NCBI RefSeq assembly: GCF_041346925.1
Contig: NZ_CP166840.1
Location: forward strand, 2,227,001 to 2,291,000
Direction of reading: 5' to 3'
DNA length: 64,000 nt
Source of the DNA: Agaribacterium sp. ZY112
GTDB lineage: Bacteria > Pseudomonadota > Gammaproteobacteria > Pseudomonadales > Cellvibrionaceae
This document shows, in pieces, positions 42,177 to 51,791 of this stretch (the first letter of the stretch is position 1; each line of letters opens with the position of its first letter). A model generated the notes under the pieces. The model was given only the letters and a program-made list of their open reading frames with translations, searched no databases and was not told the origin of the DNA. The position numbers and the translations under genes are program-made.

Positions 42177-42995
42177 TTAAAGCGGATAAGTTAAAAACAA
42201 AAAATGCAGGGCATTTACGCTAAAGTGCAGGCCTATGGCGTAAGTTATGTTTTTTGTTAGGGCGTAGATTAGTCCATAAGCAAACCCAGCAAGCCCAAAG
42301 ACAATAAGCATATTTAAACTGGATGGGAAATGTGTGAGTATAAAGATAAGGGTGCACAGGGCTAAGGGCAGGCCCTCTCGTATTAGTTTATTCTCTGTAA
42401 ATTTGGATACGGCTCGTAAGCATTCCCCCTGTAGCAATAAGCGCATAAAGGCTTCTTCCGCAAGGCAGGTGACACTTAAGTTGACGGCTAAGAAACTCAG
42501 GATTACAAACAAAGTTTTGGTGTGAACTTGTAGGTCTAATAAGTGCCATGCCAAGGTATTTATCATCAGCGCGCAAACTAACATAGTTAGAATAATCTGC
42601 CAGGGTGCTGTCTTTAGGCTCGGTTTCTTAATGCTTATAGGCAATAAAAAGACAAGTACGGCTATGCCAGCAAGTACTTTGGCTGTATTTAAATAAAGCG
42701 CAAAGGCTTGGCCTTCAGTATGTAAAGCATCGACATTAAAAACGAGTGGGTAGTTAAAGCCTTCAGGCCTGTAAAGGCCAATCGTTAAACCCACAATAAA
42801 CACGGTTAACCATAAGGCACTGCTTTGCAGCGCTGACTTTTGTACAAGTGCTTTGCGATAAAAAACAAGGGCCAAGCAGAGAGTACAAACTAGCAGCAAG
42901 GACTGCCAAGCGAGCACTCCGCATAGGCTTAATAGGCTTGCACTGGCTAGCAATATACTCAGTGGCTTTTTATAGGCTGTTAAAGCTTGGCTCAT
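42177..42995 (-). CDS. CPBP-family glutamic-type intramembrane protease
   Basis: About 272 residues from ATG 42995, which follows AAGGA at ideal spacing; a GTG at 43100 would add 35 basic, Pro-rich residues and lacks such a site. About eight membrane segments. The three CPBP motifs are present: EEAFMR (Glu-Glu-x3-Arg), a His in LTHFPSS and HFSVN near the end. CPBP proteases include CAAX proteases, bacteriocin-immunity proteins and C-terminal sorting proteases. It converges on the CTERM-tailed GH-A gene with a 35-base gap, which makes a sorting role worth testing. Confidence 0.85.
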   Translation of the reverse strand: MSQALTAYKKPLSILLASASLLSLCGVLAWQSLLLVCTLCLALVFYRKALVQKSALQSSALWLTVFIVGLTIGLYRPEGFNYPLVFNVDALHTEGQAFALYLNTAKVLAGIAVLVFLLPISIKKPSLKTAPWQIILTMLVCALMINTLAWHLLDLQVHTKTLFVILSFLAVNLSVTCLAEEAFMRLLLQGECLRAVSKFTENKLIREGLPLALCTLIFILTHFPSSLNMLIVFGLAGFAYGLIYALTKNITYAIGLHFSVNALHFLFLTYPL

Positions 42996-43336
42996 GACTG
43001 TCCTTGTCGACTTTTTGTGATTAACTACTTTTGGGCGAGGCGAGTTCGCTAGTGGCTGATGTGCTGGTTTGGGTCGTTTCTTAGGGGCTGGTTTAAGCAC
43101 CGCGGTTACGCTTTTTTACTTTGCTTAGTGCAGCCCGAAGTTTAACAAAAGAAAGTGTGAGCGTGTCGTACTTATTGCTTATAGCCTTCTTTGACGCCCT
43201 ATGATTTACTTCTGCGTGCTTTGTTTTTGACGACATAGATGTCGTTCATCAAGTTACCGTCAGCTTCATACAGGCTCAGTGTGATAAAAGAAAGCTTGTG
43301 ATAAATTCTGTTTAAGACCTATTCAAGGAAGGCCCT

Positions 43337-44230
43337 ATGTTTATTTCTACTCCCTCTCGTTTTTTAAAGCACATTAGCATGGCACTAGGTTTGGCTATTA
43401 CCACTTCGTCTTATGCTGCTGGCCCTGATGAGCAGATGATTGTAAATATGCTTGAAGCTGAATACAAAAACGGTGGCTTTAAGCAGGGTGCCGATTGTTT
43501 AGGTATTTCTGAGAAAAAACTGCTTGATGCGCTTAAGGCCAATACTCTACGTTGTTTTCAGTCCGGTTCGATGGACGATGATTGTATGGAAGAGGGCTTT
43601 CAAGCAAGTTTAGGTGTCAGCGAAAGTAAGTTTGAGCACTGCGAACAGTTGGCTGAGGCCGAAGAGGGCAGCAATGGCTTTGAAAGCGAAGCCGATGCTC
43701 TTATGGAGCAGTTGGATGATATCTACGATGAGCTTGACGGTCGCGAACCTAGCGCACAACAGCAGGCTCAAATAGCCATGTTAGAAGACAGGCTTAAGCA
43801 GAGCTTTACTGAGCAGCGAGAGCATAGTTTGGAAGAAATGAGTGACGCTGTTGAGTTAATGGCTAAAAGCTCGGCTGGCACCGAAGGCAGCATCACCTTA
43901 CCTCTTTACCCTAAGGCATCCATGATGATTCATATGGTGGCGGGCGTAGAGATGGGGGGGGTACAATCTCTACCTGCTGCCACCTTTGCCTCTGCCGATA
44001 CACAAGAACGTATTATTGCTTTCTATAAAAAGAAGCTACCTAATTTTGAATACAAAGATTTAGGAGGCGCGGGCTACCTGTTTATGAAGGAGATGCCCGA
44101 AAACTTCAATATGATGAGCAATTTAGAAGACTTTATGACGACACCGCATGTTTTTATTTCGTCAGCAAAAGCTGGGGGAGGGGCACCTGCCGGTACTCAA
44201 AGCATGATTGAAGTGGCTTATAAAAAGTAA
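43337..44230 (+). CDS. Secreted protein of unknown function
   Basis: 297 residues. Signal peptide (ISMALGLAITTSSYAAG, cleavage near residue 28). Residues ~30-105 are helical with paired cysteines (DCLGI, RCFQ, DDCMEEG, EHCEQ). A long acidic coiled coil (~110-180) follows, and the C-terminal ~110 residues are alpha/beta (LPLYPKASMMIHMVAGVEMGG...ERIIAFYKKKLPNFEY). The last part resembles periplasmic domains that bind small ligands, but no family is recognised. Preceded by CAAGGAAGG. It stands before the ECF operon but has a separate start region. Confidence 0.75.
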   Translation: MFISTPSRFLKHISMALGLAITTSSYAAGPDEQMIVNMLEAEYKNGGFKQGADCLGISEKKLLDALKANTLRCFQSGSMDDDCMEEGFQASLGVSESKFEHCEQLAEAEEGSNGFESEADALMEQLDDIYDELDGREPSAQQQAQIAMLEDRLKQSFTEQREHSLEEMSDAVELMAKSSAGTEGSITLPLYPKASMMIHMVAGVEMGGVQSLPAATFASADTQERIIAFYKKKLPNFEYKDLGGAGYLFMKEMPENFNMMSNLEDFMTTPHVFISSAKAGGGAPAGTQSMIEVAYKK

Positions 44231-44261
44231 GTACTCTGTTTGAGTTAAAAAGTTTACATTT

Positions 44262-44287
44262 GAAACAAAGTCCATCTTGGCGACAAT
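44262..44287 (+). promoter_or_regulatory. Bipartite motif before the ECF sigma gene (GAAACA, 10 bases, TGGCGACAAT)
   Basis: The same two blocks at the same spacing occur before the GH29 gene (46486-46511). GAAACA could be a -35 and CGACAAT a -10 of an ECF-type promoter. Here the motif ends 8 bases before the ATG, so transcription would be nearly leaderless. Confidence 0.55.
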
Positions 44288-44295
44288 AAGAGGGT

Positions 44296-44817
44296 ATGGA
44301 CAAACAACAACTACTTTTTAGTGCTTTTATTCGTCAGCATCAAGCCAGACTTAGGGCTTATATCCGTGGTCTTGGTGTGAAAGTCGAGGCGGTGGATGAT
44401 CTTGCTCAAGAAAGCTTTTTACTCGCTTATAAAGAGCTGGATCGCTTTGATCAGCAGCTCGATTTTGGTCACTGGCTCTTTGGTATTGCACGTAACTTAG
44501 TGCGTAATGAATTGCGCAAGCAAAAGCGTCAGCAGCGTATTATGGACGCGAGCTTGAGTTACTTTCTTATTAGTGAGTTTGAAAGCGCTTATGAGCCTTC
44601 AGATTACGCCAGTGACGAACTGGAGGCGCTGCGTGCTTGTTTGGCTTTACTGCCGGAGAAAAGCCAGCGTTTATTAAGCCAAAAATACAAAGAAGAGCAC
44701 AGCAGTGACAAACTTGCCGATATTTTCATGATGAGTGCAACGGCGGTGCGTTTAGCGCTCATGCGGTTGCGTAAAAAATTGCGTAGCTGCATGGAAGCAA
44801 GGTTGGCTAATGTCTGA
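44296..44817 (+). CDS. ECF-family RNA polymerase sigma factor
   Basis: 173 residues. Region 2: FIRQHQARLRAYIRGLG...DDLAQESFLLAYKELDRFD...HWLFGIARNLVRNELRKQKR. Region 4: LEALRACLALLPEKSQRLLSQKYKEEHSSDKLADIFMMSATAVRLALMRLRKKLRSCME. The make-up matches ECF groups that pair with FecR/LamG anti-sigma proteins, abundant in Planctomycetes and Verrucomicrobia, and rarer in Gammaproteobacteria. Its last 8 bases overlap the anti-sigma gene. It likely turns on its own operon and the GH29 gene through the shared upstream motif. Confidence 0.88.
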   Translation: MDKQQLLFSAFIRQHQARLRAYIRGLGVKVEAVDDLAQESFLLAYKELDRFDQQLDFGHWLFGIARNLVRNELRKQKRQQRIMDASLSYFLISEFESAYEPSDYASDELEALRACLALLPEKSQRLLSQKYKEEHSSDKLADIFMMSATAVRLALMRLRKKLRSCMEARLANV

Positions 44818-46480
44818 GCAACAAACACAGCAAGATGAGTTCGACTTGCTACTGGCCAAACTTATCGACAACGTTGCTAGTCGAGATGATATTCAAAGGC
44901 TTTTAGTTCTTGTAAACAATAATCCAGAGTTTAAGTACACGCTTCGGGCTCAGCTAGAGATGGACGAGCTCAGCCGACTTGCTTTTGAGTCTGAAGCTAA
45001 GAGCGAGCGTTTTATTTCCGAGACTCATCTTAAAGCGCAACATACAACAAAAGCAGATGATTTTGAGTTGCAGGTATTATCGACCTTAGCTCAGAGTGAC
45101 ATGTTGCAGCCTCAGCGTGCTTGGAAACAAACCCTACCTTGGGCTTTGAGCCTTGTTAGTGTGGCGGCCTCATTGATGCTTGCCTTATTTGTGTTTTTTG
45201 ATGGCGAGGAGCAAAGGCTCAGCTTTTCTTCTGTTGAGCTTGAAGACAGGGGAGTGGCTTTGGTCGTGAGTGCGAGCGGCCTGCCCTTGGATAGCCCTTA
45301 TAAGCCTGGCGTGAGCCTGCAACCCGGTTCTTTATTACTGGAGCAAGGTGGTTTAGAGCTTGAATTTTACGAAGGCGCACAGCTAAAAATACTAGGCCCT
45401 GCTGAGCTTGAGCTTATCAGTGATCAACATGTACGTTTACTTTATGGCAAGGTCATGACGGAAGTGCCTGAGTTGGCCATCGGTTTTACGATTGATACAC
45501 CGCAGAGCTCATTGGTTGACCTGGGCACTTCTATCGGAGTTGAGGTTAATCAACAGGGCGCCTCTGAGGTGCATGTTTTTGATGGTTTATTAGAAGCCAG
45601 ATCTACTGGAGGGCAAAGCTTAAGCTTGTCTGAAGGGCAGGCATTAAAACTCGATGGGCTTAAAGTTGATAACTGGCTGCCAATAAAAGCGGATCAAAAG
45701 GGCTATCAAGCGCTGTCTTTATTAAGTGCTAAGGTCGAGCAGGAACAGCAAAATAAACATAAACGCTGGCAGGCTTTACGTAAGCACTACATCAATGATG
45801 AACGGCTGCTGGCTTATTATGATTTTGAGCCTAATGCAGATAAACCGCGCTTATTAAATAATGTCGCCGACGGCGCTAATGCCTATGCAGGAGCGATTGT
45901 TGGTGCTCAGTGGGTACAGGGTCCTTGGCCGGGTAAATCCGCATTGGACTTTAAGCGCGCAGGTGATCGGGTTAGATTGAATATTGATCAAGCCATGACA
46001 AGCTTTAGTTTAGCCGCTTGGGTAAAAGTCGATAGTCTCGATAGAACCTATAACTCTCTATTATTAACCGATGGTTTTAAGCCCGGTGATATTCATTGGC
46101 AGCTTGGCATGTTTGATACAGACAAGCGCTGGGGCACGCTCGTATTAGGTTTAAAAACAAGCACGCTTAAAGAGATGCACTTTAACCACTTTCCCTTTTT
46201 TAACAGTGCTGAACCTGGTAGTTGGCATCATCTGGTCGCCACCGTTGACCAAGAGCAAGAACAAGCGGTGATGTATATTGATGGGAAAAAGGTGTTTAGC
46301 TCCGCTTTAGAGAGTGATTCACAGTACTGGCAAGTTGGTCAGGCTTCTATTGGCAATTGGAATAGCTTGCAGCGTGCTAACCCCGTACGTAACTTAAATG
46401 GTGCCATGGCTGAACTCATGATATTTGAACGAGTGCTTTTGGAGTCCGAAGTGCAGGCTTTAGCCTTACTCACAAAATAA
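44810..46480 (+). CDS. Membrane anti-sigma factor with FecR and LamG (jelly-roll) domains
   Basis: 556 residues. Cytosolic N-terminal ~100 residues with an anti-sigma-like helical bundle. One membrane helix (~105-130, ALSLVSVAASLMLALFVFF). Periplasmic FecR domain (~140-280: LLLEQGGLELEFYEGAQLKILGPAELELISDQHVRLLYGKV...FTIDTPQSSLVDLGTSIGVEV). C-terminal concanavalin-like LamG_3 domain (~335-555: ALDFKRAGDRVRLN...MTSFSLAAWVKV...WHHLVATVDQ...MYIDGKKVF). The lectin-like domain could sense a glycan and release the sigma factor. Overlap with the sigma gene and the GH29 gene after it support a sensing operon. Confidence 0.87.
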   Translation: MSEQQTQQDEFDLLLAKLIDNVASRDDIQRLLVLVNNNPEFKYTLRAQLEMDELSRLAFESEAKSERFISETHLKAQHTTKADDFELQVLSTLAQSDMLQPQRAWKQTLPWALSLVSVAASLMLALFVFFDGEEQRLSFSSVELEDRGVALVVSASGLPLDSPYKPGVSLQPGSLLLEQGGLELEFYEGAQLKILGPAELELISDQHVRLLYGKVMTEVPELAIGFTIDTPQSSLVDLGTSIGVEVNQQGASEVHVFDGLLEARSTGGQSLSLSEGQALKLDGLKVDNWLPIKADQKGYQALSLLSAKVEQEQQNKHKRWQALRKHYINDERLLAYYDFEPNADKPRLLNNVADGANAYAGAIVGAQWVQGPWPGKSALDFKRAGDRVRLNIDQAMTSFSLAAWVKVDSLDRTYNSLLLTDGFKPGDIHWQLGMFDTDKRWGTLVLGLKTSTLKEMHFNHFPFFNSAEPGSWHHLVATVDQEQEQAVMYIDGKKVFSSALESDSQYWQVGQASIGNWNSLQRANPVRNLNGAMAELMIFERVLLESEVQALALLTK

Positions 46481-46485
46481 AAAAA

Positions 46486-46511
46486 GAAACACAAACCTTG
46501 CTGGCGACAAT
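46486..46511 (+). promoter_or_regulatory. Bipartite motif before the GH29 gene (GAAACA, 10 bases, TGGCGACAAT)
   Basis: Same blocks and spacing as at 44262. It lies 53 bases before the GH29 ATG, a normal distance for a promoter and leader. Confidence 0.6.
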
Positions 46512-46564
46512 TATTGGTTGAGGGGTGACTTAACACCTAATTAAACCAATAAAATGAGTACAGC

Positions 46565-48145
46565 ATGTTTGCATCTTTCCTAAGTACATTTTTAACTAGG
46601 GCGCTGCCTTTAGCGCTCATTCTAAGCGCGCCTCTTTTGCAGGCTAAAGAACAATCACCAAGTTACCTTGCCAATGAACGCAGCCTTGCCAAGCATTATG
46701 CGGCGCCAGAGTGGTTTCGTGACGCTAAGCTTGGTATTTATTTTACTTGGGGCCCCTATACCGTAGCGGCTGCGGGCAACGAGTGGTATCCGCGTTGGAT
46801 GCACTTTGATTTTAGCAAGGACGATTGGAAGGGCCGCAAGCCGGGTTACCATATCGACATGATGCAGTGGCACACAGAAAAGTTCGGCCATCCCTCCGAG
46901 TTTGGCTATCACGATATGATTCCAATGTTCACAGCTGAAAAATTTGACGCACAAGAGTGGGCGCAGTTATTTGAAGACGCTGGCGCTCGTTTTGCCGGGC
47001 CTGTAGCGATGCACCACGATGGTTACGCTCTGTGGGACTCAGAAATTACTCCGTGGAATTCTGCTGACATAGGCCCTAAGCGTGATATATCTGGTGAGTT
47101 GTCTAAAGCTCTGCGCAAGCGTGGTATGAAATTTATTATGACCTTTCATCACGCGCGTAATTTACAGCGCTACAAAGGTATGGATATTCAAGAGGCGATG
47201 CAGCGCTATGGTCATTTAGATAGTTACCATGCTTATTGGAACAGTCATTTCCCTTATATTGAAGGTTTGGCAACAGCCTCAGATGATCCAGAGCTGGCTT
47301 TGCTTTACGGTAATATTGAAGAAGAAAAATGGTTAGAGGAATTTTGGCTGGCCCTACTTGAAGAGAGTATTGATAAGTATCAGCCGGATATGATTTGGTT
47401 TGATACTTGGCTTGATCAGATCCCTGAGTCTAAGCGCTATGAATTTGCAGCTTATTATTTTAATGCCGCATCAAAGTGGGGTAAGGACGTCATGGTGACA
47501 CACAAAGATCAGGATTTACCCATTAGTTTTTCAGTTGAAGACTTTGAGCAGGGCCGTCGCAGCTTTTTAACGGCCGCTCCGTGGCTAACTGATGATACCT
47601 TGTCCGAGCGAAATTTTGGTTGGTCCTATGTTGAGGGCATGAAAATTAAAAGCGCCGAGCTTGTGATTCATGAATTTATTGACATTATTTCTAAAAATGG
47701 TCAGTTATTGCTAAACATTAGTCCTAAGTCAGATGGCAGTATTCCTAAGGAGCAAAGAGCGGTACTTAAACAGTTGGGTGATTGGTTAAAGGTTAATGGC
47801 GAAGCAATTTATGGTACGCGACCGTGGGCAATTTATGGCGAGGGGCCAACTCAGATGGAAGGTGGAGGCCATTTTTCAAAACATGTTAATTATAACGAAA
47901 AAGACATTCGTTATAGTCGTAATGGCGATACGCTTTATGCTATGACTTTGGGGACGGATACGGATGAGATCGTTATGGTGGCAATGGCAAAGATGAATAG
48001 CCTGCTAAATACTCGGGAGTTCACATCTGTCGAGGCACTTAATGGCGATTATATTGAATACTGGAAGCATGAAGAGGATGGTCTGAAAATTAAGCTTAAA
48101 AAGGGCGCGCCTAAACAAATTGCTTACGCTTTTCGTATTCGTTAA
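46565..48145 (+). CDS. GH29 alpha-L-fucosidase-type enzyme, secreted
   Basis: 526 residues with a signal peptide (LPLALILSAPLLQAKE). GH29 barrel: WFRDAKLGIYFTWGPYTVAAAGNEWYPR, the fucosidase signature MHHDGYALWDS, KFIMTFHHARN, and the nucleophile Asp280 in PDMIWFDTWLD. The beta domain follows after NGQLLLNISPKSDGSIP. It removes alpha-L-fucose or, in algal lineages, possibly alpha-L-galactose from glycans. It is next to and probably controlled by the ECF/FecR-LamG pair. Likely periplasmic. Confidence 0.88.
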   Translation: MFASFLSTFLTRALPLALILSAPLLQAKEQSPSYLANERSLAKHYAAPEWFRDAKLGIYFTWGPYTVAAAGNEWYPRWMHFDFSKDDWKGRKPGYHIDMMQWHTEKFGHPSEFGYHDMIPMFTAEKFDAQEWAQLFEDAGARFAGPVAMHHDGYALWDSEITPWNSADIGPKRDISGELSKALRKRGMKFIMTFHHARNLQRYKGMDIQEAMQRYGHLDSYHAYWNSHFPYIEGLATASDDPELALLYGNIEEEKWLEEFWLALLEESIDKYQPDMIWFDTWLDQIPESKRYEFAAYYFNAASKWGKDVMVTHKDQDLPISFSVEDFEQGRRSFLTAAPWLTDDTLSERNFGWSYVEGMKIKSAELVIHEFIDIISKNGQLLLNISPKSDGSIPKEQRAVLKQLGDWLKVNGEAIYGTRPWAIYGEGPTQMEGGGHFSKHVNYNEKDIRYSRNGDTLYAMTLGTDTDEIVMVAMAKMNSLLNTREFTSVEALNGDYIEYWKHEEDGLKIKLKKGAPKQIAYAFRIR

Positions 48146-48184
48146 TTAAATCTATAAAGATATAAGAAATATCAGTTGAGGAAG

Positions 48185-48220
48185 ATGAGTGTACCCGTTT
48201 TACGGGGGCACACTCATTTT
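48185..48220. terminator. Bidirectional terminator-like hairpin
   Basis: ATGAGTGT...CCCGT and ACGGGGG...ACACTCAT pair with a small mismatch and are followed by TTTT. It lies between the convergent GH29 and pntB genes. Confidence 0.75.
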
Positions 48221-48245
48221 GGCTGCTAGATATAATCGCTCTGGG

Positions 48246-49634
48246 TTAAAGTGCTTTTAAGATGTCTTGCACTTTTTCTTTTGCATCACCAAAGAGCATA
48301 CGGCTATTCTCTTTAAAGAACAGGGGGTTTTGTACGCCGGCATAGCCTGTAGCCATGGACCGCTTCATGACAATACATAGTTTGGACTTCCAGACTTCCA
48401 GTACTGGCATACCTGCAATCGGGCTATCAGGTTTTTCGATTGCATCAGGGTTAACGATGTCGTTAGCTCCAATTACAACAATTACATCGGTATCAGCGAG
48501 TTCGTCGTTTATTTCATCCATCTCTAGAACAATGTCATAAGGAACATTTGCTTCCGCCAATAAAACGTTCATATGGCCTGGTAGGCGGCCAGCAACAGGA
48601 TGGATGGCAAAGCGTACTTCAATATCTTTTTGACGCAAGCAGTCGGTAAGTTCTGCTACTGCACCTTGAGCGTTGGCTACTGCCATACCAAAACCCGGAA
48701 CTATGACAACCCTTTGTGCGGTATTGAGTTCGTCTGCGACATCTTCTGCGCTGAGAGCAAGAGCCTCTCCCTGCTCTTCGTCACTGCCGGAGCTGCTCGT
48801 GGAACTTGTACCAAAACCGCCCAGAATCACACTTATAAAGGAGCGATTCATGCCGCGACACATAATAAAACTTAAAATAGCACCGCTGGAGCCAACGAGC
48901 GCACCAACCACAATCAATAAATCATTTGAAAGCATAAAGCCGGTAGCTGCTGCGGCCCAGCCTGAATAGCTATTCAACATGGAGACCACAACGGGCATAT
49001 CGGCACCGCCAATGGCAGCAACTAAATGAATACCTAATACAAGTGCTAGGGTTGTCATAATAGCTAAATACATGATGCTATTTGCGTTGGGTTCTTGGTT
49101 GGCAAATAGAATGCCTAAATACACGCAAGCGAGTAGGGCGGCGGCATTAAGGATGTGGCGCCCTGGAACGGTTAACGGTTTACCTGAAACAAGTCCTTGT
49201 AGTTTTGCCCATGCAACAATAGAGCCTGTTAACGTAATGGCTCCAATAAGTACGCCTAGATAAATCTCAACATTATGGATAATGCGTTCGGCTCCACTGT
49301 AGTGGTAGTTAGGGTCTAAATAGCTGCCCCAACCAATTAATACAGCAGCTAAACCAACAAAGCTATGTAGCATAGCCACCAGTTGAGGCATGGCTGTCAT
49401 TTCAACTCGCATGGCAAGGGCAATACCGACAATCGCACCAATACCCATGGCGGCGGTTAATAGGCCATAAGCCCCTGAACTTATTGATAACACGGTGGCA
49501 ATTACGGCGACGATCATGCCAAATACGCCGTATAAGTTTCCACGCTTTGCTGTTTCTTGTGAGCTTAATCCATTTAAACTTAAGATAAATAAAATGGCTG
49601 AAAATAGGTAAGCCATTGATATTGAACCGGTCAT
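48246..49634 (-). CDS. pntB: NAD(P) transhydrogenase subunit beta
   Basis: 462 residues. N-terminal membrane domain with about nine segments ([28 protein letters not shown]...). C-terminal NADP(H)-binding domain [94 protein letters not shown]. With PntA it couples proton entry to NADP reduction by NADH in the inner membrane. Starts 9 bases after pntA. Confidence 0.97.
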   Translation of the reverse strand: MTGSISMAYLFSAILFILSLNGLSSQETAKRGNLYGVFGMIVAVIATVLSISSGAYGLLTAAMGIGAIVGIALAMRVEMTAMPQLVAMLHSFVGLAAVLIGWGSYLDPNYHYSGAERIIHNVEIYLGVLIGAITLTGSIVAWAKLQGLVSGKPLTVPGRHILNAAALLACVYLGILFANQEPNANSIMYLAIMTTLALVLGIHLVAAIGGADMPVVVSMLNSYSGWAAAATGFMLSNDLLIVVGALVGSSGAILSFIMCRGMNRSFISVILGGFGTSSTSSSGSDEEQGEALALSAEDVADELNTAQRVVIVPGFGMAVANAQGAVAELTDCLRQKDIEVRFAIHPVAGRLPGHMNVLLAEANVPYDIVLEMDEINDELADTDVIVVIGANDIVNPDAIEKPDSPIAGMPVLEVWKSKLCIVMKRSMATGYAGVQNPLFFKENSRMLFGDAKEKVQDILKAL

Positions 49635-49643
49635 TTTTAGCTC

Positions 49644-51209
49644 CTATTTCCTGAACATGTTGAGCATGCGGTGAGTGACAAAAAATCCACCAGCGATATT
49701 GATGCTTGCCACAAAAATTGCAGTGGCGGCCAAAATAGGAACAAGTGTTCCTTCGGTAGGTGTTTGTACAATAGCGCCAACAATTATGATGCCGCTAATT
49801 GCATTGGTTACACTCATTAAAGGTGTGTGTAAGGAATGGCTTACATTCCAGATGACTTGCCAGCCAACAAATACCGATAAAACAAAAATTGCGAAATGAG
49901 AGATAAAAGCCACTGGTGCCACAGATCCAAGACCCAACATCGCGCCACCGGCAATAATCCAATACAGAAAAATTTGCCAGCATGATGTTTTTTTTATGGC
50001 TTTTTCGGTCTCTTCTTTTTCAGTTTTTGGGATACTGGCTGTTTGGCTTGCATCTTGTGCGCTTTTTAATGGTGGAGGTGGCCAGCTTATTTTCCCTTCG
50101 TGAACAACTGTTGCGCCGCGCTGCACTTCATCTTCCATATCGATATGCAAAGTGCCATCTTTCTCTGGTGTAAGGTCACTTAACAGGTGTACTAAATTTT
50201 GAGCATAAAGCTGGGATGACTGAGTGGCTAAACGAGCAGGCAAGTTGGCATAACCAATAATAGTGACGCCGTTGTAATTGAGCACTTGGTCTTTTTCTGT
50301 TTTCTCACAGTTACCGCCATTGGCTGCAGCTAGGTCGACTATCACTGACCCCGATTTCATGCCATCGAGCATGTCTGTGGTAATCAGACGTGGAGCAGGT
50401 TTACCTGGAATTAGGGCTGTCGTGACGATGATGTCGACTTCGGCAGCTTGTGCTTTAAATAACGCCATTTCGGCTTCAATAAAAGCGGGGCTCATTTGTT
50501 TGGCGTAACCGCCAGAACCTGTGCCATCTTCTTCAAAATTCAGTTCTAAGAATTCGGCCCCCATGCTTTGGACTTGTTCTTTGACTGCTGGGCGAGTATC
50601 AAACGCTCGCACGATAGCCCCTAGGCTTTTAGCGGCACCTATTGCTGCGAGGCCTGCAACACCTGCACCTATGACTAACACTTTGGCTGGAGGGACTTTA
50701 CCTGCAGCTGTAATCTGACCTGTAAAAAAACGCCCAAAGTGATTGGCCGCTTCAATGATGGCTCGATAACCTGCGATATTTGCCATGGAGCTTAATGCAT
50801 CCATTTTTTGTGCGCGCGAAATGCGTGGCACGGCATCAATCGCAATGGCGTTTACCTTGTTGGTTTCAAGTAGCTGTAGTATTTCGAGATTAATAGCTGG
50901 CTGAAGATTACCAATAAAAGTGCTATTGCTCTTTAATAGTGAACTTTCGTGCTCAACTAAGTCGTCGCGTTTTACAGGGCCGTTAACTTTTAACAATATA
51001 TCTGCGCGGGCATATAGCTCGGCAGCATCAACAATACTTGCACCAGCTTCTATGTAGGCTTCGTCACTGAATTGAGCTTTAGTTCCGGCCTGGTTTTCAA
51101 TTATTAGTTCGTAGCCAAGCTTAATTAGTTTGGCTACGGAATCCGGTGTTGCCGCTACTCGAGTTTCTAGCGGCGTATGTTCCCGAGGAACAGCAATGGT
51201 GTAAGGCAT
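49644..51209 (-). CDS. pntA: NAD(P) transhydrogenase subunit alpha
   Basis: 521 residues, one-piece form. NAD-binding domain I ([87 protein letters not shown]). Then a charged linker (~375-400) and four C-terminal membrane helices. Provides hydride transfer from NADH in the PntAB proton-driven transhydrogenase. Confidence 0.97.
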   Translation of the reverse strand: MPYTIAVPREHTPLETRVAATPDSVAKLIKLGYELIIENQAGTKAQFSDEAYIEAGASIVDAAELYARADILLKVNGPVKRDDLVEHESSLLKSNSTFIGNLQPAINLEILQLLETNKVNAIAIDAVPRISRAQKMDALSSMANIAGYRAIIEAANHFGRFFTGQITAAGKVPPAKVLVIGAGVAGLAAIGAAKSLGAIVRAFDTRPAVKEQVQSMGAEFLELNFEEDGTGSGGYAKQMSPAFIEAEMALFKAQAAEVDIIVTTALIPGKPAPRLITTDMLDGMKSGSVIVDLAAANGGNCEKTEKDQVLNYNGVTIIGYANLPARLATQSSQLYAQNLVHLLSDLTPEKDGTLHIDMEDEVQRGATVVHEGKISWPPPPLKSAQDASQTASIPKTEKEETEKAIKKTSCWQIFLYWIIAGGAMLGLGSVAPVAFISHFAIFVLSVFVGWQVIWNVSHSLHTPLMSVTNAISGIIIVGAIVQTPTEGTLVPILAATAIFVASINIAGGFFVTHRMLNMFRK

Positions 51210-51791
51210 AGCACTTGTACCCCCTCAATAGTTTTTATTTACATTCTATTTATTCATGCGCTTCATATTTTTAGCTTAACGCGATGCACTCATATCTATG
51301 AGCAAATTCCTAGTACAAATAAGATCATACTCAACATTGCTTTACAAGCAAATAATTTATTCATATATGAATGGTTTTGTCAGGGTGAGATGGATCAAAA
51401 AAGAGGGGAAAGCTAGGTTTAAGGCGCCTATCTAAGCCTCGTCTAGTGTTTAGGTCGAGGGTTCTTCTGTGTATGACTCAGTGTGAAGTGGGGCGCTTCG
51501 AGCTTCTGAGCCTGTCTTTTTTTGCCTTTTTTTCGAATTCAGTTATTTGTCTCTTTAAGCCTGTTATTCGTCTTTTTCACCCTTGTTTTAAGGTTAGGGC
51601 CTATGTCACGATAGCTTGTGTTTTACTCGTTCTTAGCGTAATTCTGTAGGGGTGTTAGGATTATGCTTCAGCATATCGTTTTTATGCTGTTTTATTGTTC
51701 GGGCTAGACAAGGGGAGCTTGGTGTTGATACTCATCACAGCTAAACCAAACAAGCAGTAATAAGAAGAAATACAAAAGGAATACAATAACA
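51210..51791. other. Gene-free region between pntA and the second GH50 gene
   Basis: Divergent leader region of ~580 bases. A 67-codon frame at 51446 has no credible ribosome site and an odd Phe/Cys-rich make-up, so it is not called. It presumably holds promoters for both sides, but no convincing operator was seen. Confidence 0.5.

Noticed and set aside
43001..43100. GTG start at 43100 for the CPBP protease
   Set aside because: It would add a Pro/Lys-rich segment without a ribosome site, while ATG 42995 has AAGGA at ideal spacing.
44262..44287. Shared motif as chance similarity
   Set aside because: Not dismissed: sixteen positions in two blocks at identical spacing before two linked genes is unlikely by chance; kept as a finding, though the short distance to the sigma ATG is a caution.
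51446..51649. 67-codon open frame between pntA and the second GH50 gene
   Set aside because: No ribosome site, odd composition, and it lies in a divergent leader region.
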